Positions 8,787-17,398 of a DNA stretch of 64,000 nucleotides are shown here, in pieces (the first letter of the stretch is position 1; every line of letters begins with the position of its first letter). Under the pieces are notes generated by a model that saw only the letters and a list, made by a program, of their open reading frames with translations, was not told where the DNA came from and searched no databases. The DNA is taken from positions 52,474 through 116,473 of the forward strand of contig CAZDQL010000006.1 in assembly GCA_964507325.1 (NCBI GenBank), given 5' to 3'. Made by a program: the position numbers and the translations under genes. The stretch comes from CAZDQL01 sp964507325 (lineage in GTDB: Bacteria > Planctomycetota > UBA1135 > GCA-002686595).

Positions 8787-10412
8787 ATGACACACCTGCT
8801 ACTCGCCCCTCTGGCCTGCCTCTCCCTGGTGAGCGCCGCCCCGGCGGACGGGGAGGACACCCTGCTGCGCATCGATCCCCGGCTCCTGGCCCAGGCTGCC
8901 GAAGCCTGGGCGGTGGCGGGCGAGGGCCAGGATCCGATCTGGCCGGGGTGGGAGGTGCGCGAGACGCCGCTGCTCTTCTACTACCCGGGGGAGCAGGAGG
9001 TGCTGCTCAACCACCCCTCGCCCCCCGCGGGATTCGTGCCCTACCGGGGGCCGCTCGCCTGGCCGGGGGGAGAGATCGCGGTGCGCGACGGGGAGACCGT
9101 CTTCGCGATCGACGGCCAGAACACGAGCACCGACGTCAACGGGGTCGAGACCCTGGTGGTCGCCGACACCCTCTCCAACCTGCGCAACAACCTCTTGGCG
9201 TGGTCGCAGACCCCCGGGTCGCGGGCGGAGCGCGAGGCGGCCCTGAACCTGGAGATGCTGGCCGCCAACCCCTACCAGCAGATGGGGCTGATCCTGCACG
9301 AGGCCTTCCACGTGGAGCAGAACCGCTGGGGGCTGGACAAGGGGGCCGACGAGCTGGCGATCCTCCAGTACCCGTGCCTGTCGGTGGCGAACAACGTGGG
9401 CGTTGCCCTGGAGGCCGACCTCCTCGAGGAAGCCCTGACCACGGAGGACGAGGAGGCGCTCTGGACCGCCGCCCTGCGCTGGCTCGCGATCCGCACGCAC
9501 CGCCGCGCCGGGATCCCGCCGGCGGCCCGCGCCTACGAAGACGGCATCGAGTTCATCGAGGGTCTGGCGACGTACGTCGAGTGGCGCTTGACCTACGCGG
9601 TGGAGGGACGGGAGCCGGCCCCCGCCATGGCCTGGGTGCGCGGCTTCGGGGGCTACGCGGACATGTCCGCGGAGCGCGCGCGGCTCCTGGCCACGATGCG
9701 GGGCTTCCTCACCGGCGAGCGCATCGTCAACAACGACCCCTACGGCGCGGCGGCCGTGCGCTTCCGCCTCTACTGGTCGGGGATGGCGATCGGCGGACTC
9801 CTGGACCGCATCTACCCCGAGTGGAAGCAACGCATCGTCGAACCGGGGACCACCCTGACGAGCCTGGTCGAAGAGGCGCTGATGCCCACCGCCGAGGACC
9901 TGGAGATGGCGCGGGAGGAGGTCTTCGCGACCGCGGGCCACGACGCGCTCGTGGCTGAGAAGGAGCAGCTCCGCGAGGACGGTCTGCGCGTCGCGCAGGA
10001 GCTGTGCGCGGCGATCCTCGACGGGGAGGGCACCCTGGTCGTGGTCGACTACTCCGGTCTTCCGGGCGTGGCGGTGCACTTCGCCTTCACCCCCTTCGGG
10101 ATCACGCGCGTGGACGAGGGCCGCACCATCTACCGCCAGGTTCCCATCGGCGCCCGCTTCGGCGCGGCGGGGAGCGTGCAGCAGACGGTGGCGGCGCCGC
10201 TCTTGCACGACGAGGCGGGACGCAGGGTCTCCTTCCGCCTGGAGGAGGGATTCTCCCTCGAGGACCTCCTGGCGGCCCTGGGGCGTGAACGCCTGGGCGA
10301 CGCGCCCCTGACGGATCTCTCCTGCGAGCTCCCCGGTGTGCGCTTCGAGGCCTCTCGCGCCGCGCTGCACTGGAGCGAGGGGGAGTTGGTGGTCGAGCTC
10401 GTGGGGGAGTAG
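8787..10412 (+). CDS. Secreted HExxH-containing putative metallopeptidase
   Basis: Exported protein of 541 residues. ATG 8787 gives a compact signal peptide (MTHLLLAPLACLSLVSAAPA). Around residues 171-185 the sequence LILHEAFHVEQNRWG contains HEAFH, the zinc-binding and catalytic pattern of gluzincin/zincin peptidases. A later conserved-looking segment, EDGIEFIEGLATYVEWRLTY (about residues 251-270), could supply the third zinc ligand (Glu), as in families where a downstream glutamate helix follows HExxH. I do not recognise a named family. The gene is divergent from the PadR regulator and probably controlled by it; no resistance or export gene is next to it. Peptidase activity is inferred from the motif only. 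Confidence 0.6.
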   Translation: MTHLLLAPLACLSLVSAAPADGEDTLLRIDPRLLAQAAEAWAVAGEGQDPIWPGWEVRETPLLFYYPGEQEVLLNHPSPPAGFVPYRGPLAWPGGEIAVRDGETVFAIDGQNTSTDVNGVETLVVADTLSNLRNNLLAWSQTPGSRAEREAALNLEMLAANPYQQMGLILHEAFHVEQNRWGLDKGADELAILQYPCLSVANNVGVALEADLLEEALTTEDEEALWTAALRWLAIRTHRRAGIPPAARAYEDGIEFIEGLATYVEWRLTYAVEGREPAPAMAWVRGFGGYADMSAERARLLATMRGFLTGERIVNNDPYGAAAVRFRLYWSGMAIGGLLDRIYPEWKQRIVEPGTTLTSLVEEALMPTAEDLEMAREEVFATAGHDALVAEKEQLREDGLRVAQELCAAILDGEGTLVVVDYSGLPGVAVHFAFTPFGITRVDEGRTIYRQVPIGARFGAAGSVQQTVAAPLLHDEAGRRVSFRLEEGFSLEDLLAALGRERLGDAPLTDLSCELPGVRFEASRAALHWSEGELVVELVGE

Positions 10413-10469
10413 GCCTGCGCTGGGGAAGGGGCGGAGGCTGGATGGCGCTGGGGGCGCTAGGATGCGTGT

Positions 10470-13034
10470 ATGAGGTGCGTCCTCCGAGATGGCGCCCTGT
10501 TCGCCGCTGCCGTGCTCCTGGTGGCCGTCCCGCCCGCGGTGGGTCGCGTGATGCCGCCGCCGGACCTGGACCCGGCGCGCTACTCCTCGCCTTCCGGCCG
10601 CTACGTCCTGCACGTGGACCCCACCGAGCGGAACGGCGCAGGGCCGGCGGACTGCCGGCTCGAGAGTGCGGGTGAGACGATCTGGGAGAAGCGTCTGCCC
10701 TTCACCTTCCGAGAGGCGGTCGTCTCCGATGCCGGGCTCTCCTGCGGCTACGCCTACACGGAGGGACGTGGCCAGTTAGAGGGGGGTGAGCTCGTGGTCG
10801 CCATGGTCGACTCCAGCGGCGAGGTCGTGATGCGGGAGGGACACGCGCGCGAGCGGGTCCGCGAGCACCAGCCTGACGGGCCCGTTTGCGTGGGCTTGCA
10901 CCTCCTGCCCCGGGGACGTCAGGTGACCGCCAGGGTGCGCACCGATGGCTCGACATCATCCGAGCTCTGGTGGGTCTACGACCTCGATCGGCGCGCGCGG
11001 GCCTGCACCGTGCCGATGAAGTCGACCGTCGCGGGGGGGGACGACTACTACGGGACGCTCGCTCTGCGCCCCGTGACCGGCACCCCGCTCTTGCTGGTCC
11101 AGTGGAGACGTCACTACGGGACGGGATTCACGCTCTTCGATGAGAACTTCGTGCCAGTGTGGTGCCTCTCGCTCCCCTCGGACTACAGCGCCGCAGGCAC
11201 TCGCGAGGTCCCTCTGCCGTACGCGGCGATGCGCGGCGGCAAGGGCATCCCGCCCTCGGCGCCAGGGACCTTCACGATCTGGCACTTCGCGGACCGTGAG
11301 CTCGTGACCTACTCGGCCGCACTGGAAGACGCACAGTGGCGCATCGAAGAACTCGAACGCCGGCCTCGCGAGTGGCCTGATCGCATCGAGCGGCCACCTC
11401 GGGATCCAGGGGACCCAACCCCGATCGAGCTCGCCCCGCTGGGCGCGATCCTCTTGGGCGTGGAATCGGGAGCCCCGCAGGAGCGTTGGGTGGCCTGGCA
11501 TCCAGTCGGCGAGGGCATTGAGGGTCTCCGCGGCTCGATCGCGGCGGAGCTCGAGTGGACGCAGGTCGACCGGCGAGGTGAGTCGTCGTCCCGGATCCCC
11601 ATCAGCCTCCCCCGCGACCTCGAGATGGCCCAGGTGCACGGCTGCCGGCTCGCCGATGGGCGTTGGATCGTCATCCTCTCTCATGGCCCGACGCAAGTCT
11701 GTCGAGCCTGGGCGTTCGATCCGGGTACGGGAGGGCTGCACGAGCTTCCGGCATTCGATTGTCCCCGCGTCGCAGTGGTCGCCGCAGACCTCGAGGGGGG
11801 CTTCGTAGTGGGGTATCGCTCCCGCGTCGCGGCCTACGACTCCGAGGGTCGTCGGCGCTGGCGGAAGACGGTCAAAGACCCGTGGGGAATCGCCGTCACG
11901 AGCGGCGGTGAGGTCGTGGTCCTCGAGGACAACGCCTATGAGCTGAGGTTCTTCTCGGGGAGCGGTCGCCGCTTGCGCAGGATGGATCTCGAAGAGGCTT
12001 GCGGGCAGGCGGTGACCTGGCAGCGGGGTCTCGAAGCGTTGCCAGGGGGTGGGTTCCTCCTGCGCGATCTCGGGGACGATCCGGCCCTGTGGGTTGTGGA
12101 TGAGGCTGGGGAATGCGCCACGGCGGTGTGCCCACGCTTCCCCGACGGCCACGCCCCACTGGAGCTCATACGTCTGGCGAGGTGCGCCTCCGACGGGAGC
12201 CTGTGGTCCCGGGCGGAAGGTGCATTCGCGCGGCTGAGAGCCGATGGTGTCGTCGACCTCGTCGTCGGTGAGCGCGCCCCCGAGGAGCGCATCCACGCAC
12301 CCTCCGGAGCCCGCTGTGGACTGGATGGACGGCTCTACGTCTTCGACGTCCGGACCGGGGTGGTCCACGTCTTCGACCGCTTCGGAGAGCCGCGGCATCG
12401 CTGCGTTCCCGCGGCGAACGACTACCGAACCCCGTGCTTGCGCCCGCACCTGGCCATCGACTCCAGCGGCCGCGTCTTCGCCAGCCGCACCTCGAGCCAT
12501 GTCGAGTACGTTCACTACGACAGCTGGGGCCAACGCGTGGCGCTGCAGGAGATCCCCGGCACTCATCTCACATTCCCACGGGACTCGCGCAAGCCCTGGG
12601 TGCAGCGGCACGACGGCGTTGCACGGCTCGCGCCGGATGGCTCGGTCGCATTCACACTCGAGCGCCATGCCGATCGGACGTGGATTCGCCGTCCTCCCAA
12701 GATCGCTGCCCGAAGTGATGGTGGGCTCCTCCTGTACGCTCGCCGCATCACGATCCGCGACCCGGAGGGTGAGCTGCGCTCGCTGGACAGGCTCCCCCTC
12801 CGCCTGTGGTTTGTCGACGAGGTGGTGTGCGGCGGCGGTTGGACGGCGTCGGTGAACCGGGAGCAGGAGGTCTTCCTGGTACGCGAGTCGGACGGCGCCG
12901 CGTACCGCTGCGAACTCCCGGGGATCCGCCCAGAGGCCCGATTCGACCTGACGACGCCGCCCGACGGCTCGGAGCTCTGGATCTTCGACCGGGAGCGGCT
13001 CGCGTTCCTGCGCTACGCCTGGCCGGAGGAATGA
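10470..13034 (+). CDS. Secreted NHL/beta-propeller-like protein, paralogue A
   Basis: Secreted protein of 854 residues with a signal peptide ending near AVGRVMPPPD. It is one of two tandem paralogues; the next gene shares long nearly identical stretches, for example GETIWEKRLPFTFREAVVSD here against GETVWEKRLPFTFREAVVSD there, PMKSTVAGG, and the C-terminus FDLTTPPDGSELWIFDRER. The C-terminal half has propeller-like repeats (GLDGRLYVFDVRTGVVHVFD, LAIDSSGRVFASR) like NHL repeats. No enzyme motif is visible. The sequence TAGGATGC just before the ATG is shared with the paralogue and supplies AGGA as ribosome binding site at seven bases. Function unknown. Confidence 0.7.
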   Translation: MRCVLRDGALFAAAVLLVAVPPAVGRVMPPPDLDPARYSSPSGRYVLHVDPTERNGAGPADCRLESAGETIWEKRLPFTFREAVVSDAGLSCGYAYTEGRGQLEGGELVVAMVDSSGEVVMREGHARERVREHQPDGPVCVGLHLLPRGRQVTARVRTDGSTSSELWWVYDLDRRARACTVPMKSTVAGGDDYYGTLALRPVTGTPLLLVQWRRHYGTGFTLFDENFVPVWCLSLPSDYSAAGTREVPLPYAAMRGGKGIPPSAPGTFTIWHFADRELVTYSAALEDAQWRIEELERRPREWPDRIERPPRDPGDPTPIELAPLGAILLGVESGAPQERWVAWHPVGEGIEGLRGSIAAELEWTQVDRRGESSSRIPISLPRDLEMAQVHGCRLADGRWIVILSHGPTQVCRAWAFDPGTGGLHELPAFDCPRVAVVAADLEGGFVVGYRSRVAAYDSEGRRRWRKTVKDPWGIAVTSGGEVVVLEDNAYELRFFSGSGRRLRRMDLEEACGQAVTWQRGLEALPGGGFLLRDLGDDPALWVVDEAGECATAVCPRFPDGHAPLELIRLARCASDGSLWSRAEGAFARLRADGVVDLVVGERAPEERIHAPSGARCGLDGRLYVFDVRTGVVHVFDRFGEPRHRCVPAANDYRTPCLRPHLAIDSSGRVFASRTSSHVEYVHYDSWGQRVALQEIPGTHLTFPRDSRKPWVQRHDGVARLAPDGSVAFTLERHADRTWIRRPPKIAARSDGGLLLYARRITIRDPEGELRSLDRLPLRLWFVDEVVCGGGWTASVNREQEVFLVRESDGAAYRCELPGIRPEARFDLTTPPDGSELWIFDRERLAFLRYAWPEE

Positions 13035-13077
13035 AGCTCGACGTCCCGCACCTGGTCGGTGGCGTTAGGATGCACTC

Positions 13078-15660
13078 ATGAGGTGCGTCCTCTGTGCTGG
13101 CGCCCTGTTCGCGGCCTCCCTGCTCCTGGCGGCCGTTCAGCCCGCGGCGGGCCGGATGCCGCCCGACCTGGATCCGGCGCGCTACGTCTCGCCCTCAGGC
13201 CACTTCGTCCTGCACGTGGATCCCACCGAGCGGGACGGAGCAGGGCCTGCTGATTGTCGACTGGACCGTGCGGGTGAGACGGTCTGGGAGAAGCGTCTGC
13301 CCTTCACCTTCCGAGAGGCGGTCGTCTCCGACGGGGGGCTCTCCTGCGGCTACGCCTACACGGAGGGCCGCGGCCCGTTCGACGGTGGAGGGGGCGAGCT
13401 CGTGCTCGCCATGGTCGACTCCAGCGGCGAGGTCGTGATGCGGGAGGGTCACGCGCGCGAGCCGGCCGGCTGGCACTCGCCGGACGCGCCGACCTGCGCC
13501 GGCGTACATCTCCTTCCACAGGCACGGCAGGTGATCGCCAGGGTGGACCTGGGCGGCGGGACTTCCTCCGAGACCTGGTGGGTGTTCGACCTCGACCGGC
13601 GAGTGCGGGACTGCACCGTGCCCATGAAGTCGACCGTCGCAGGAGGGAAGAACTTCTACGGCACGTACGCACTGCGATCGGTAGCCGGCACCCCGCTTTT
13701 GCTCGTCCAGTGGCGATGCGTGGGCGGGGCTGGGTTCACGCTCCTGGACGAGGACTTCGCGCCGGTGTGGAGCCTGTCGCTCCCCTCTGACTACCGCGCC
13801 GCCATGGAGAATCGCGAGGTCCGTCGGGTTTGGCGGATGATGTACGACGGCGCGGGCATTCCCCCGTCGGCGTCGGGGACCTTCGCGGTCTGGCGCTTCG
13901 CGGATCGGGAGCTCGTGACGTACGCGACCGTACGGAAGGGCACAGGATGGAGTATCCAGGAGCTCGAACGCCAGCCTCGCGAATTGGAGGAGCCGGCCGA
14001 GCCCCAGCTTCCGGACCCTCCCCCGATCGAGCTGGCGCCCCTGGGCGTGATCGACTTGCGCAGCGCCCCGCCAGCTCCCGAGGAGCACTGGCTCGCCTGG
14101 AGTCCTGACCAGGACGGGATCGAGGGGATCCACCGTCAACCGACCGGGGATCTCGAGTGGACACGTCTCGACCTACGAGGGGAGACGGTGAAGCGGCTGC
14201 CCATCGTCCTGCCCGCCGACCTGGAGGAGGGCGGCTACGAGTGCTGCCGGCTCGCGGACGGTCGTTGGCTCGTCACCCTCAATCCGTTCTGGGTGCGACG
14301 CTGTTGGGCCTGGACGTTCCAGCCCGAGACCGGAGAGCTGCTCGCGCTCCCCGCTTTCGATTGCCCCGACGTCGAGGCGCTGGCGGGGGACCTGGAGGGG
14401 GGCTTCGTGGTGATCTGGACCCAGATCCTGGAGGTGGGCACGCGCTGCTTCCTGACGGCGCACGATGTCGAGGGCCGCCGGCGGTGGTGGAGACGGGTTG
14501 GCGACCCCGAGGACGTCGCCGTCACGGGCTCCGGGGAGGTCGCCGTCCTCGACGTCGCGCGCCACGAGGTCGCGTTCTACTCGCATGGGGGCCCCAAGCT
14601 GCGCACGGTGGACCTCGACGCGATCTGCGGGCAGGAGCTGACCTGTCCCTCCCGCCTCGAAGTCGGCCCCGAGGGCGAGCTCCTCGTGCACGACTTCCGT
14701 GGCGATCCACCGCTCTGGCTCCTGGATGGCGGGGTAGCAGTCGTCGCTACGCTGCGACCGTGCTTCCGGGGCGGACATGCTCCCAAGGACCTCGCGCGCT
14801 GGGCGAGGTTCTCCCCCGATGGGCGGCTCTGGTCGCGGGCGGAAGGGGTGTTCGTGCGCCTCGGCTCGCGGGGCGCCGTCGAATCCGTCGTCGGTGGGAT
14901 CGGTCCCCTGGAACGCATCAACGAGCCGGATGAGGCCCGCTGCGGCCTGGATGGACGGCTCTACGTCTTCGATCGCCTGACCGGTGTCGTGCACGTCTTC
15001 GACGGGGAGGGTGAGCCACTGCACGGCTGCGTCCCCGAGGCGAACGACCACGGGGAGCTGTTCGTAAACGCGCACCTCGCTATCGACTCCAATGGCCGGG
15101 TCTTCGCCAGTCGCGATGTGGACAGGTCTGGGTACGTTCACTACGACCGCAATGGCCGGCGAGTGGCGATCGCGGACCTGCCCGGGAAGCTCCTCACGTT
15201 CCTGCCGGGCTCGACCAAGCCCTGGGCTGAGGAGTACGACAGCGTCGCCCTGCTGGACTCCGATGCCTCTGTGGCGTTCGAGTTGGAGCGCCACGCCGAC
15301 CGGACCTGGCTGCGTCACATCGATGCGCTTGCTGCGGGCAGCGATGGTTCGCTCCTCGTCTACGACGGACGCATCACGATCCGCGCCCGGGTGGGCGGAC
15401 TGCGCACACTGGACGCGGACCCGGCTCGCCCGCGCTACGTCAACGAGATGGCGGGCGGCGGCGGCTGGATAGCGCTGGCGAGCCGGGAGCACGAGGTCCA
15501 CCTGGTGCACGCAGCGGACGGCGCCGCCTTCCGCTTCGACCTCACCGGGATCCACCTGGAGGGCGGTTTCGACCTGACGACGCCGCCCGACGGATCGGAG
15601 CTCTGGGTCTTCGATCGGGAGCGGCGCGCGTTCCTGCGCTACGCCTGGCCGGAGGACTGA
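13078..15660 (+). CDS. Secreted NHL/beta-propeller-like protein, paralogue B
   Basis: 860 residues, colinear with the preceding gene over its whole length and starting 43 bases after it, so this is a complete tandem duplication that includes the start region (TTAGGATGCnnnnATGAGGTGCGTCC in both). Signal peptide MRCVLCAGALFAASLLLAAV. Conserved blocks include PADCRLDRAGETVWEKRLP, EVVMREGHARE, PMKSTVAGGKNFYGTYALR, GLDGRLYVFDRLTGVVHVFD and FDLTTPPDGSELWVFDRERR. The middle (residues ~290-420) diverges most, which may mark where specificity differs. No catalytic motif was recognised; both are probably surface or periplasmic proteins, transcribed together. Confidence 0.7.
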   Translation: MRCVLCAGALFAASLLLAAVQPAAGRMPPDLDPARYVSPSGHFVLHVDPTERDGAGPADCRLDRAGETVWEKRLPFTFREAVVSDGGLSCGYAYTEGRGPFDGGGGELVLAMVDSSGEVVMREGHAREPAGWHSPDAPTCAGVHLLPQARQVIARVDLGGGTSSETWWVFDLDRRVRDCTVPMKSTVAGGKNFYGTYALRSVAGTPLLLVQWRCVGGAGFTLLDEDFAPVWSLSLPSDYRAAMENREVRRVWRMMYDGAGIPPSASGTFAVWRFADRELVTYATVRKGTGWSIQELERQPRELEEPAEPQLPDPPPIELAPLGVIDLRSAPPAPEEHWLAWSPDQDGIEGIHRQPTGDLEWTRLDLRGETVKRLPIVLPADLEEGGYECCRLADGRWLVTLNPFWVRRCWAWTFQPETGELLALPAFDCPDVEALAGDLEGGFVVIWTQILEVGTRCFLTAHDVEGRRRWWRRVGDPEDVAVTGSGEVAVLDVARHEVAFYSHGGPKLRTVDLDAICGQELTCPSRLEVGPEGELLVHDFRGDPPLWLLDGGVAVVATLRPCFRGGHAPKDLARWARFSPDGRLWSRAEGVFVRLGSRGAVESVVGGIGPLERINEPDEARCGLDGRLYVFDRLTGVVHVFDGEGEPLHGCVPEANDHGELFVNAHLAIDSNGRVFASRDVDRSGYVHYDRNGRRVAIADLPGKLLTFLPGSTKPWAEEYDSVALLDSDASVAFELERHADRTWLRHIDALAAGSDGSLLVYDGRITIRARVGGLRTLDADPARPRYVNEMAGGGGWIALASREHEVHLVHAADGAAFRFDLTGIHLEGGFDLTTPPDGSELWVFDRERRAFLRYAWPED

Positions 15661-15776
15661 AGCAGCGGTACGCGCACCGCTGGCGGACCGCGAGGGGCTG
15701 ATCACTCTGCAAGGGGTCCAGCTCTCGAAGACCGCCCCCCAGGTGGTCCTCGTGCGGCGCTGAGTTCGCTCCCGGG

Positions 15777-17264
15777 TCAGGAATGCTGGCTCAAGAGGTC
15801 TCCGGCGGTGCGAGCGGCTTCCTCGCTGCTCGTCTTCACGTCGGGGACGACACCCAGTTCCTCGAGGCGCGCTCCCCGACCGGTGAGGTAGTCCACCGTC
15901 GGAATCCACAGCAGCCACCCGTCTCCGACTTCGAGGGGATCGGTCCACAGCAGGGCACCGGCAGTCCGCTCGCCGACGATGGTGGCCCGCCCGAGTTCCT
16001 GCAGCCCGGCGACCAGTGGCTCGCAGGCGGAGGCGGTCGCCCCATCGACCAGGACGACCACGGGACCGTCGTACACGGGTTCGATCGGCTCGATGGTGCC
16101 GACGAAGGCGCCGTGCCGGCCGATCAGGGAAGTGAACTCCTCCTCGGAGTTGATCGAGGTCACGCAAGGGAACTCCCCGAGCTCCCCCGCGAGCACCCGG
16201 GCCCGGGCGCGGCGGTCGAAGAAGACACCCATCTTCACGTCGCTGCGGACGAGGTGAGCCGCGACTCGACCCGAGATGTAGGTGCCGCCGGGATTGCCGC
16301 GCAGGTCGATGATCAGACCGCGAGGCTGGTTGCCGACGATGTCGTCGAAGGCCCCGTCGATGCCGTCGTACGAGAAGCCCTCGAAGCTCTCGATGCGCAG
16401 GGTCGCCAGGCCCTCTTCGTAGGTGACCTCGATCGCCGAGTCGAGACCCTCCGCGTGGGGGGAGATGGAAGAGGTCTCCGCCAGTTCGTCCGCGAACTCC
16501 GGATCGAGCTCACGGCCCAGGTAACAGTGCGAGAAGTCGAGGTGACGCGACGCGAGCATCCAGGCCATCACGAGCTCCGCCTCGTCGCGCGCCTCGTGGC
16601 TCGACCTGTGCAGGTCCTTGAGGAAGCTCCGGGTGCCGCGAGCCTCGTACGCCTGCGCGTCGAAGAGGTGCTCCCTCAACAGGGCGTCGATCCTCTCGAT
16701 CAGAGCCGGGTAGTCCCCAGTCGGGTAGTCGGTCGCCCGGGCCGGCGCGAGGGTAATCAGGCCGAAGAGCCGCTCGTCGTCCAGCGGGCGGAGCTCGATC
16801 GGTCGCGCGTGGGAATGGAAGTCGGCGTGCAGGTCGGCCCGGGGCGTTTCGAACACCCCTCGCACGGCTTCGTCTCCTCCCGGTGCCGGTCCGCGCCAGT
16901 GCAGGAAGGCCCCGCCGGGGACTCGGCTGTCCCCGATCCAATCCAGGTAGAGCCCGCCCAGCCCGCCCAGCAGCTCGCCCGCCGCACCGGGTCGGCTGTT
17001 GGCGCGGAAGCCGTCTTGAGTGGGCTCGGCGGCGATCAGGGCGGTCGTGGTGCCGCAGAAGGGACCGATCCCGCGCACGTGAACGGTGAGCGCGTACAGG
17101 CCGTCGGGCGCGCCCTCCGTGACACCCGGCGGCTGGTCGCGGTGTGGGACGAGACCCGCACAGGCGGTCGCGAGGGAGGCCACCAGCATGGGAGCGAGCC
17201 GCGCAATCCACCCCCTGATGCCGGCGCTGCGTGCTGGGCGGGTCGTGGCGCTGTCAATCATCAT
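15777..17264 (-). CDS. S41 family (tail-specific type) serine peptidase, lipoprotein
   Basis: Extracytoplasmic protease of the C-terminal-processing family, 495 residues. The start is one of two adjacent ATG codons (17264 or 17261), just after AGGTGAG. The N-terminus is basic and then hydrophobic, ending ASLATAC, so Cys35 is a likely lipobox cysteine. The S41 core is clear: GLIIDLRGNPGGTYISGR, then the nucleophile region VLVDGATASACEPLVAGL (Ser about residue 413) and IVGERTAGALLW. The N-terminal ~300 residues are not recognised and no PDZ domain is obvious, unlike classical CtpA. It is divergent from the DUF1566-sulfatase gene with 134 bases between. Confidence 0.82.
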   Translation of the reverse strand: MMIDSATTRPARSAGIRGWIARLAPMLVASLATACAGLVPHRDQPPGVTEGAPDGLYALTVHVRGIGPFCGTTTALIAAEPTQDGFRANSRPGAAGELLGGLGGLYLDWIGDSRVPGGAFLHWRGPAPGGDEAVRGVFETPRADLHADFHSHARPIELRPLDDERLFGLITLAPARATDYPTGDYPALIERIDALLREHLFDAQAYEARGTRSFLKDLHRSSHEARDEAELVMAWMLASRHLDFSHCYLGRELDPEFADELAETSSISPHAEGLDSAIEVTYEEGLATLRIESFEGFSYDGIDGAFDDIVGNQPRGLIIDLRGNPGGTYISGRVAAHLVRSDVKMGVFFDRRARARVLAGELGEFPCVTSINSEEEFTSLIGRHGAFVGTIEPIEPVYDGPVVVLVDGATASACEPLVAGLQELGRATIVGERTAGALLWTDPLEVGDGWLLWIPTVDYLTGRGARLEELGVVPDVKTSSEEAARTAGDLLSQHS

Positions 17265-17398
17265 CTCACCTCGTGCGTCTGGGGACGGACACCATAGGGC
17301 TGCAGGTATGCTCCAATCCAGCGCTACCCATCTACAGGCGCGGTGTTCAAGGCCACGCGTCTTTCGCTCTGCCGACCCTTGGTATCGAGGCCCATCGC

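Noticed and set aside
8678..8872. 65-codon N-terminal extension of the PadR gene
   Set aside because: It lies upstream of the gene's own promoter and overlaps the divergent gene's coding region.
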